Shown here: positions 1 to 5,054 of the stretch, one piece after another
Position numbering within the stretch: position 1 is the first letter of the stretch
How the letters are laid out: every line of letters begins with the position of its first letter
Source: Azovibrio restrictus
GTDB taxonomy: Bacteria; Pseudomonadota; Gammaproteobacteria; Burkholderiales; Rhodocyclaceae
Length of the DNA stretch: 5,054 nucleotides
Assembly: GCA_003252145.1 (NCBI GenBank)
Contig: QKDJ01000079.1
Coordinates: forward strand, 1-5,054
Direction of reading: 5' to 3'
Position numbers and translations under genes: made by a program
Notes under the pieces: generated by a model
The model's input: the letters and a program-made list of their open reading frames with translations, nothing else
The model's database searches: none
What the model was told of the DNA's origin: nothing

Positions 1-16
1 GTTGAACCTTTTTCAT
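1..16 (-). CDS. Start of a probable type IV prepilin gene (only 5 codons visible)
   Basis: An ATG at 16-14 on the minus strand is followed by codons for MKKVQ and one base (C) of a sixth codon before the window ends. It is preceded by a near-ideal ribosome site, AAGGAG, with a 7-nt spacer, so that a gene starts here is well supported. The identity is inference. MKKVQ followed by a residue with a C-starting codon fits the short basic leader of many type IVa pilins, which often begin MKKVQQGFTLIE. A pilus-type ATPase just upstream and a sigma-54-like promoter, as in pilA genes, agree with this. Five residues cannot prove the family. A different small protein with a basic N-terminus, or another pilin-like protein, is possible. 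Confidence 0.55.
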
Positions 17-23
17 GTCAAAT

Positions 24-29
24 CTCCTT
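24..29 (-). promoter_or_regulatory. Strong ribosome binding site for the left-edge gene
   Basis: AAGGAG on the minus strand, seven bases before the ATG at 16. It is the strongest Shine-Dalgarno match in the window and suggests a highly translated product, as expected for a structural pilin. Confidence 0.8.
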
Positions 30-38
30 GAGGAATGA

Positions 39-51
39 AGCGGAAACCGCT
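39..51 (-). other. Small perfect stem-loop in the leader of the left-edge gene
   Basis: On the minus strand AGCGG-TTT-CCGCT forms a 5-bp GC-rich stem with a 3-base loop. It ends 9 bases before the ribosome site. Its first base matches the transcription start predicted from the sigma-54-like promoter (51-52), so the mRNA would begin with this hairpin. Such 5'-terminal hairpins can protect abundant mRNAs from decay; that role here is inferred. Confidence 0.4.
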
Positions 52-58
52 GATGAAT

Positions 59-78
59 ACTATACAGATTTCATGCCA
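59..78 (-). promoter_or_regulatory. Candidate promoter, sigma-54-like with an overlapping sigma-70 -10-like box
   Basis: On the minus strand TGGCAT (78-73), a 5-base spacer and CTGTA (67-63) resemble the sigma-54 pattern TGGCAC-N5-TTGCA. The GG and the downstream G are at the correct ten-base spacing, but the usual GC of the -12 element is GT. If used, transcription would begin near 52-51, giving an untranslated leader of about 35 bases. TATAGT (64-59) overlaps it and matches a sigma-70 -10 box at five of six positions, but no convincing -35 box lies 16-18 bases upstream (TTTTGC at 87-82 is the nearest). Sigma-54 use by pilin promoters is known in several Proteobacteria; its use here is inferred. 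Confidence 0.42.
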
Positions 79-129
79 GCTGCAAAACCCGGGGGTTCCA
101 AGCATCGCCTCCTGAAAACTGCCGTTTTT

Positions 130-146
130 TGTCACGTGCACTGACA
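130..146. repeat. Inverted repeat TGTCA-N7-TGACA, possible activator site
   Basis: TGTCACGTGCACTGACA has perfect 5-base arms around a 7-base centre. The centre lies about 86 bases upstream of the start predicted for the sigma-54-like promoter, a usual distance for an enhancer-binding activator. TGTC is, as I recall, the core of PilR sites at the Pseudomonas aeruginosa pilA promoter. On the minus strand it is followed by an A-run and not a T-run, so it does not look like an intrinsic terminator of the HD-GYP gene. Binding by any protein is inference. Confidence 0.4.
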
Positions 147-167
147 CAATAGGTTGCTCACATGGCC

Positions 168-1751
168 TCATATATCCAGCTGCCCATCTTTAAGGAAGGC
201 CTTCCCATAACCCGCAGGGACACTGGCGTCCATGAAGACTTGAAACAGATCCGGGTCGATATGGCCGTTGGCCTTGAAATTCTCCATGATGGACACCGCC
301 TGGGAGAGCTTCATGGCTGGCTTGTAGGGACGATCAGCGGCCGTGAGGGCTTCGAAGATATCCGCGATGCCCATCATGCGGGCCTGCCAACTCATGTCTT
401 CCCGCTTGAGGCCATTGGGATAGCCCTTGCCATCCATCCGTTCGTGGTGCCCTCCAGCGTATTCTGGCACCCGTCTCAAATGCTTGGGCCAGGGTAGGGC
501 TTCCAGCATCTTGATGGTGGCTACGATGTGGTTGTTGATGATTTCCCGTTCGGCTGCGGTCAATGTGCCGGCGCGGATGGTGAGGTTTTCCAGTTCCTCA
601 TCGCTGAGAAAGGCCTGCTCAACCCCGGAGGCATCGCACCAACGATAGTCCTGGGCAATGCGCCTCACCCGCTCGATATCCTCGTCGCTCATGCGCTCCC
701 CGCCCACATTGGCATGGCGTAGGAATGCCCTATCCTCATCGATTTGCTGGCACCGAGCTTCATAGGCTGCCGCCATTTCCTGAGTGTCAGCCCCTCCGGC
801 AACTGCACGCCATCTGGCGATTTCAGCATCCCGGCGCAACACTTCAAAGCGGGTATCGATGAGATGAATACGGTCAAACAGGGTTTGCAACTTGGTAGCC
901 TTGTCCACCACGTGAACGGGAGTGGTCACCTTGCCGCAATCGTGCAGGAGTGCCGCGATCTTGAGTTCGTAGCGGTCCTGATCCGTCAGATGAAAATCCT
1001 TGAGGGGGCCTTCCTTGGCCTTATCAGCAGCCTCGGCAAGCATCATGGTCAGTTCCGGCACCCGCTGGCAATGGCCGCTGGTGTAGGGAGATTTTTCGTC
1101 AATGGCGATGTTGATGAGGTTGATGAAAGCTTCGAAGAGCGTTTCCATCTGCTGAATCAGCTGTCGGTTGGTCAGTGCCACTGCAGCTTGGGAGGCCAGG
1201 GACTCAGCCAGACGCTGATCCTCATCATTGAAGGGTTCTACCTGACCTTCCGGCGTCAGGGCATTGATCAGTTGCAAGACCGCGATCACCTCTCCCTCGT
1301 GATTCCTCATGGGGACAGTCAGGAAGGAGCGGGAACGGTAACCGGTACTGGCATCAAAACGACGGGTGCCGGAAAAATCGAAGCCATCCGCATCATAGGC
1401 ATCAGCAATATTGACGGTACAAGCGTTGAGCGCCGCATGGGCAGCCACCATGCTGTCGTTAGGTACTCCGGCCCTGGTATAAAGGGGTAAGGCCTGAAAC
1501 TTGTCAGACAGGGGCTGTCCATTGGCTCCGCCAAAAGCGATACCGAGGCTGTCATTGCGCACAATGGCAAATTCCAGCTGCTGCCCATCCTCACTCATAC
1601 GGTACAAAGTGCCGCCATCCGCCCGGGTGATGGTTTTGGCTGCCAGGAGAATGTTCTCCAGCAAGCGTTCCAGATTACGTTCGCTGGACAGCGCAGCACC
1701 GACGGAGTTGAGTTGCTCCAGCCGCTGAAACAAATCCTGAACCGTTGCCAT
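168..1751 (-). CDS. GAF and HD-GYP domain protein, predicted cyclic-di-GMP phosphodiesterase
   Basis: 527 residues from the ATG at 1751. This start is chosen because GGGAG lies 7 nt upstream and because the frame's longer start at 1826 would overlap the ATPase gene by about 60 bases and add a 25-residue Cys/Arg-rich leader unlike any domain. Residues about 10-197 are a GAF domain (NIADAY at 114-119, RFD at 131-133, TGYRS at 136-140). Residues about 205-515 are an HD-GYP domain: SGHCQRV (225-231), the metal-binding HDCGK (270-274), His408, HHERMDGKGYP (435-445) and ADIFEALTAADRPY (463-476). All core metal ligands and the GYP signature are kept, so activity against cyclic-di-GMP is expected. 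Between HDCGK and His408 lie about 133 residues where a compact HD-GYP has about 28, so there is an extra, charged, mostly helical insertion (about 285-395). No membrane segment or signal peptide is seen. It starts 13 bp after the ATPase stop and is probably in the same operon. Confidence 0.93.
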   Translation of the reverse strand: MATVQDLFQRLEQLNSVGAALSSERNLERLLENILLAAKTITRADGGTLYRMSEDGQQLEFAIVRNDSLGIAFGGANGQPLSDKFQALPLYTRAGVPNDSMVAAHAALNACTVNIADAYDADGFDFSGTRRFDASTGYRSRSFLTVPMRNHEGEVIAVLQLINALTPEGQVEPFNDEDQRLAESLASQAAVALTNRQLIQQMETLFEAFINLINIAIDEKSPYTSGHCQRVPELTMMLAEAADKAKEGPLKDFHLTDQDRYELKIAALLHDCGKVTTPVHVVDKATKLQTLFDRIHLIDTRFEVLRRDAEIARWRAVAGGADTQEMAAAYEARCQQIDEDRAFLRHANVGGERMSDEDIERVRRIAQDYRWCDASGVEQAFLSDEELENLTIRAGTLTAAEREIINNHIVATIKMLEALPWPKHLRRVPEYAGGHHERMDGKGYPNGLKREDMSWQARMMGIADIFEALTAADRPYKPAMKLSQAVSIMENFKANGHIDPDLFQVFMDASVPAGYGKAFLKDGQLDI

Positions 1752-1758
1752 GGTCAGA

Positions 1759-1763
1759 CTCCC
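1759..1763 (-). promoter_or_regulatory. Ribosome binding site of the GAF/HD-GYP gene
   Basis: GGGAG on the minus strand sits in the 13-bp gap after the ATPase TGA stop, with a 7-nt spacer to the ATG at 1751. It decides the start of the HD-GYP gene against the longer in-frame start at 1826. Confidence 0.75.
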
Positions 1764-1764
1764 A

Positions 1765-4128
1765 TCACTTGATACACACAGCGCGCACCTGGGCCAGATC
1801 AGTGACGCCCTGCAGCACCTTTTCAATGCCGTCCATTTTGAGGGTCCGCATTCCCTCGTTCAAGGCACAGGCGAGGATTTCTGCCACACGGGCTTTTTCC
1901 TGAATCAATTTCTTGACGGGATCAGTCCCTACCATCAGTTCATGCAGGCCTACCCGCCCCTTGTAGCCCTTGTCATTGCAGGCAGGGCAACCTTTGGCGT
2001 GATACAGGGTGAACTTGCCATCCTTGCCCCAGTTTTGGAGCCACTCCTGGCGAATCCGTTCCCGGGCCCCTTGCGGGTCCTGACGCCAGGCATCTGTATT
2101 ACGCAACTCATCGCAGTACTCATCCAGCAGATGCTCGATTTCCTGGGCATCCGGCTGATAGGCCTGCTTGCACTCCTTGCACAGGCGCTTACCCAAGCGT
2201 TGCGCCAGAATGCCCAGCAGGGCGTCGGCAAAGTTGAAGGGGTCCATGCCCATGTCCAGCAGGCGGATGATGGACTCGGGCGCTGAATTGGTATGCAGGG
2301 TGGCAAATACCAGGTGGCCGGTCAAAGAGGCCTCAATACCGATACCGGTGGTTTCAGCATCCCGCATTTCCCCCACCATGATGATGTCCGGGTCGGCCCG
2401 CAGGAAGGCCCGCATGACCGTAGCAAAGTCCAGCCCGGCCTTTTTGTTGATCTGCACCTGGCGCAGACCCTTCTGGGTAATTTCCACCGGGTCTTCCGCT
2501 GTCCAGATCTTGGTATCCGGCGTATTCAGGTGCCCCAGCACCGAATGCAGGGTGGTGGTTTTCCCTGAACCCGTCGGGCCACAGACAAAGAACAGGCCAT
2601 AGGGTTTTTCGACACACTGAACCAGATTGTCGTAATTGGGCTTGGACAGCCCCAACTGGGCCAGAGGAATAGGCTCACCGGCGGCCAGAATACGCATCAC
2701 CACGTCCTCCAGGCCACCGGCTGTGGGCAAGGTGGCAACCCGCAACTCAATATCCAGGGGGCCATATTTCTTGAATTTGATCTTGCCATCCTGAGGTTTG
2801 CGCTTTTCGGAAATATCCAGGTCGCACATGATCTTGAGGCGGGTCAACAAGGCGGAGCGGAAGGAAGCCGGCACTGCGATGTAAGACACCAGGGAGCCGT
2901 CTTTACGAAACCGAATCTGGGTTTTTTCCTTGCCCGGTCGGGGTTCGATATGAATATCTGAAGCGCCTTGCTGATAGGCATCGACGATGATCTTGTTAAC
3001 CAGACGAACCAGCTCGTTGTCTGCAGCGGCGGACACATCATCGTGACCGCTATCGGCAGCAGGATCGTCTCCTTCCATATCCGAAAGCAGCTCGCCTACG
3101 CTGCCCATATCGGCCAGTGCCCCAAAGAATTGGTCGAGCAGTTGCTGGAATTCGTGAAGCCCACAGACCCGGAAGGCAATCTTCTTTTTTGGGTAAATAT
3201 TTTGCACCACCCGGGCATTACGCACCTTCTCCGGATCGGGCGATACCACAAGCACCCCTTCCACCCCTTCCTCGAGGGGGGCCCAGAGACTTTCTTCCAG
3301 ATAGTCCCGTTTCAAGTTACGCAGCAGGTCTATAGGCTTGATACGCCCCCCCCGGTAAGCCTCGTAGGGCACGGAAAAAAAGTCTGACAGGGCAGAGCCA
3401 ATAGCGGCAGGCTTGACCTTGAATTGCTGGATTAACACGGACTCCAGATCCTGATCCATCTCCCGGGCCTTGCAATGGGCATCCTCTAGCTCTGCTGCCG
3501 TCAGCACACCACTACTCACCAATCTGTCATAACGAGAACGAGGCCCAGTAACCCCCCCACCCTGACGCTGAGTCAGGGCTACCGCCAGAGTTGCCGCCAG
3601 ATCGACGATACCCTCCTCGGCCCAATCGGTGAATGGCTGGTCATCCTTGCTATTGATTAACTGCACCACACCCAGCAACTCCCGGGCGCCGTCCAAGATC
3701 GGAGTCACCAACATCTGTTTGGAGCGATAGCCCGTGCGACGGTCCACCTCCTGAAGAAAGCTCATATGGGGACTGTATTGCCCCATCTCCCCGTCATCGT
3801 AAACGTCGCGGATATTCACCGTGCGCCGATTGGCGGCCACAAACCCGGCAATACTCTGATCCCCCACGGGCAAACGCAATTCCTTGGCGGTATTCAGCCC
3901 CGTCTTAACCCGGGAAACAATGCTCTGCCCTTCATCGGCCACCACGTACAAAGTCAGGCGATCCGCGTTGAAGAGGTGGCAGATGTCCTGGGACAACTCC
4001 AGCATCAGCTCATCCACATTGTGGGTCGCATGAATCTTGTTGGTTACCGCCTGAAGGTCCTTGAGAAACATCAGGCGACGGGCCACATGGGAGGAAGTCT
4101 GGTTTTCGTTGGCGATTTGTTTGGTCAT
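1765..4128 (-). CDS. GAF domain-containing GspE/PilB family ATPase
   Basis: 787 residues, a hexameric secretion/pilus assembly ATPase by motif. Residues about 20-190 are a GAF sensor domain (NIRDVY at 105-110, TGYRS at 132-136). Residues about 198-335 resemble the GspE N-terminal (MshEN-like) domain. Residues about 372-760 are the ATPase: Walker A GPTGSGKT (517-524, Lys523), Asp box TAEDPVE (543-549), Walker B region DPDIIMVGEMRD (579-590, Glu587) and His box TGHLVFATLHTN (603-614). Two CxxC pairs (650/653 and 714/717) form the zinc site typical of PilB and GspE. The PilT signature AIRNLIRE is not seen, so an extension or secretion motor is more likely than a retraction motor. Ordinary PilB or GspE is about 500-570 residues; the excess is the GAF domain and a longer zinc-region loop. 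The ATG at 4128 has only a poor ribosome site (AAGG two bases away), which suggests translational coupling to the upstream gene. No pilC, pilD or gsp genes are visible, so I give no symbol; type IV pilus, MSH-type pilus or type II secretion remain possible. Confidence 0.93.
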   Translation of the reverse strand: MTKQIANENQTSSHVARRLMFLKDLQAVTNKIHATHNVDELMLELSQDICHLFNADRLTLYVVADEGQSIVSRVKTGLNTAKELRLPVGDQSIAGFVAANRRTVNIRDVYDDGEMGQYSPHMSFLQEVDRRTGYRSKQMLVTPILDGARELLGVVQLINSKDDQPFTDWAEEGIVDLAATLAVALTQRQGGGVTGPRSRYDRLVSSGVLTAAELEDAHCKAREMDQDLESVLIQQFKVKPAAIGSALSDFFSVPYEAYRGGRIKPIDLLRNLKRDYLEESLWAPLEEGVEGVLVVSPDPEKVRNARVVQNIYPKKKIAFRVCGLHEFQQLLDQFFGALADMGSVGELLSDMEGDDPAADSGHDDVSAAADNELVRLVNKIIVDAYQQGASDIHIEPRPGKEKTQIRFRKDGSLVSYIAVPASFRSALLTRLKIMCDLDISEKRKPQDGKIKFKKYGPLDIELRVATLPTAGGLEDVVMRILAAGEPIPLAQLGLSKPNYDNLVQCVEKPYGLFFVCGPTGSGKTTTLHSVLGHLNTPDTKIWTAEDPVEITQKGLRQVQINKKAGLDFATVMRAFLRADPDIIMVGEMRDAETTGIGIEASLTGHLVFATLHTNSAPESIIRLLDMGMDPFNFADALLGILAQRLGKRLCKECKQAYQPDAQEIEHLLDEYCDELRNTDAWRQDPQGARERIRQEWLQNWGKDGKFTLYHAKGCPACNDKGYKGRVGLHELMVGTDPVKKLIQEKARVAEILACALNEGMRTLKMDGIEKVLQGVTDLAQVRAVCIK
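3346..3353 (-). repeat. G8 homopolymer inside the ATPase gene
   Basis: Eight G in a row on the coding strand span codons 259-261 (Arg-Gly-Gly) in the GspE N-terminal-like domain. The frame is intact. A G7 run lies at 3552-3558 (the Gly linker at 190-192, after the GAF domain), and A/T-rich and G6 runs lie nearby (3375-3381, 3276-3281). Such tracts are prone to slippage in replication or sequencing. Confidence 0.6.
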
Positions 4129-4132
4129 GACC

Positions 4133-5054
4133 TTAGATCACAGAGTAGTCGGGAGGCATGCCCCCTTCGAGCCAGCGGGCATCAAAACCTTGCTGAGCAA
4201 GGAGGAAAGCAGCAGCCGAACTGCGTCGGCCGGTACGGCAATAGGCTACATAGGTTCTTGAGCGGGGCAGGATATTGAACGCGTTGCGCAGCTCCCCCAA
4301 AGGCACGTTCATGGCACCTCGGCAACCATCCTGGGCGAATTCGGCGGGATATCGCACATCCAACCAGCAGGCACCGGCCTGCACCAGTCCCTGGGCCTCG
4401 GACAGATCAATCGCGTGTAGTAAGGGCGCCTTCAACAAGGCAAGGAATTCGGGTTTTCCCAAGCGCAGCAGACGCCCTGCAGTCCGCATGCGCACGCAGG
4501 CATTACGCTCCTCGCCAGAAACCAGGGCCTCTTCACCAAAGCTCTGGCCTGGCCCCAGTTCTGCCACAGGCAACTCTGCACCACCAACCCGGCGAAAGAC
4601 CTCGGCACGCCCCTTTTCGATCACGTAATAGGCATCACCAGTCTCACCCGCATTGATTACCACCTCCCCCGCCTGTACAGGCACGGGCTGGAAAGAGGCC
4701 AGCAGGGTATTCACATGAGCCGCTGGCAGTGAAGAGAAAATCCCCTGGGTAAACAAAGCGGGCGACAATTTTCGTGCCCCAGATGGCAGACCTGCACACC
4801 CCGACAAGGATTGATCCCAGGTCAGCAATTTATCCAGAGCCGGACCGTCCATATGCAGCAACACCACTTCGGTAATGGCCTGAGCAGCCACTGGCTGCTG
4901 CCCGACACGCCCCAAAGGCCAACGTCCCTGGCCACATCCTCCCACCAGCAGCTCACTGACCCCGTTGGCGTAGGTCAGCCGCAGTTCGCCCTCGAGAATG
5001 TAGAGCAGGTTGCTTTCATTCCATTGCAAGGGACGCCGGGTTCCCAGAGACCAG
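4133..5054 (-). CDS. Cyclic nucleotide-binding and rhodanese domain protein (5' partial)
   Basis: The reading frame is open to the right window edge, so the N-terminus is missing; 306 residues are visible, numbered here from the edge. Residues about 15-75 (with LLYILEGELRL) look like the end of a first cNMP-binding beta-roll. Residues about 104-205 form a second, complete one, with the phosphate-binding cassette FGEEAL (172-177) and an Arg at 183 where CAP-family proteins bind the cyclic phosphate. Residues about 213-303 are a rhodanese domain with LDVR (231-234) and the active-site loop CRTGRRS (272-278), in which Cys272 is the predicted persulfide-carrying residue. No DNA-binding helix-turn-helix or membrane segment is visible. 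The fusion suggests a cytoplasmic sensor joining nucleotide binding to sulfur transfer or redox chemistry; its ligand is unknown. The TAA stop lies 4 bp before the ATPase start, so the two are probably cotranscribed. An internal TTG at 5029 could act as a start but would cut the first cNMP domain. Confidence 0.88.
   Translation of the reverse strand, partial: WSLGTRRPLQWNESNLLYILEGELRLTYANGVSELLVGGCGQGRWPLGRVGQQPVAAQAITEVVLLHMDGPALDKLLTWDQSLSGCAGLPSGARKLSPALFTQGIFSSLPAAHVNTLLASFQPVPVQAGEVVINAGETGDAYYVIEKGRAEVFRRVGGAELPVAELGPGQSFGEEALVSGEERNACVRMRTAGRLLRLGKPEFLALLKAPLLHAIDLSEAQGLVQAGACWLDVRYPAEFAQDGCRGAMNVPLGELRNAFNILPRSRTYVAYCRTGRRSSAAAFLLAQQGFDARWLEGGMPPDYSVI

Noticed and set aside
84..97. 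AACCCCCGGGTTTT on the minus strand as an intrinsic terminator
   Set aside because: Only a four-pair stem is possible with a usable loop, and the T-run is four bases; it is too weak to call.
120..146. The TGTCA dyad with its adjacent six-base run as a terminator
   Set aside because: In the direction of transcription the run after the stem is A and not T, and the stem is only five pairs.
162..497. A 111-codon plus-strand open frame starting in the intergenic gap
   Set aside because: Almost all of it is antisense to the HD-GYP signature region, and no Shine-Dalgarno sequence precedes its ATG.
744..1490. A 248-codon plus-strand open frame opposite the HD-GYP gene
   Set aside because: It is antisense to a gene with intact GAF and HD-GYP motifs, has no recognisable domain and no good ribosome site, and looks like a mirror of GC-rich codon use.
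1752..1826. N-terminal extension of the HD-GYP protein by 25 residues
   Set aside because: It would overlap the ATPase gene, has an atypical Cys/Arg-rich sequence, and the ATG at 1751 has a well-placed GGGAG site.
1750..2286. A 178-codon plus-strand open frame opposite the ATPase 3' end
   Set aside because: It lies antisense to the zinc-motif region of a well-supported ATPase and shows no domain of its own; its Leu/Gln/Ala-rich make-up fits a reverse-frame shadow.
1765..4128. PilT retraction ATPase
   Set aside because: The AIRNLIRE signature is not seen, while the CxxC pairs and the large N-terminal domain are typical of PilB and GspE.
3766..4278. A 170-codon plus-strand open frame across the ATPase start and the rhodanese end
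   Set aside because: It covers the junction of two confident minus-strand genes, has no recognisable motif and no plausible promoter.
5027..5029. TTG as the start of the cNMP/rhodanese gene
   Set aside because: The frame stays open to the window edge and the TTG falls inside what looks like the first cNMP beta-roll, so the gene is more likely truncated by the window.

Overview
The window looks like a chromosomal segment of a beta- or gammaproteobacterium with fairly high GC. This is judged from codon use, tight gene packing and the protein families present; no taxonomic marker lies inside. All supported genes are on the minus strand, so they read from right to left.

Layout in reading direction. 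(1) From the right edge to 4133: the 3' part of a gene for a cyclic-nucleotide-binding protein with a C-terminal rhodanese domain; its 5' end lies outside the window. (2) After 4 bp, from 4128 to 1765: a 787-residue GspE/PilB-type secretion or pilus ATPase with an N-terminal GAF sensor domain. (3) After 13 bp, from 1751 to 168: a 527-residue GAF plus HD-GYP protein, a predicted cyclic-di-GMP phosphodiesterase with a helical insertion of about 105 residues inside the catalytic domain. The spacing indicates one operon. (4) A 151-bp intergenic stretch (17-167) holds a TGTCA inverted repeat, a sigma-54-like promoter, a small perfect stem-loop and a strong ribosome binding site. (5) At the left edge, the first five codons of a further minus-strand gene read MKKVQ. 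With this context they suggest a type IV prepilin.

Together the genes look like a regulatory module around a type IV pilus-type machine. The ATPase would power pilin polymerisation, the HD-GYP enzyme would lower cyclic-di-GMP locally, and the cNMP/rhodanese protein and the two GAF domains would supply ligand or redox input. The families and catalytic motifs are seen directly. The functional coupling is inferred from gene order. No mobile elements, RNA genes or CRISPR arrays were seen.
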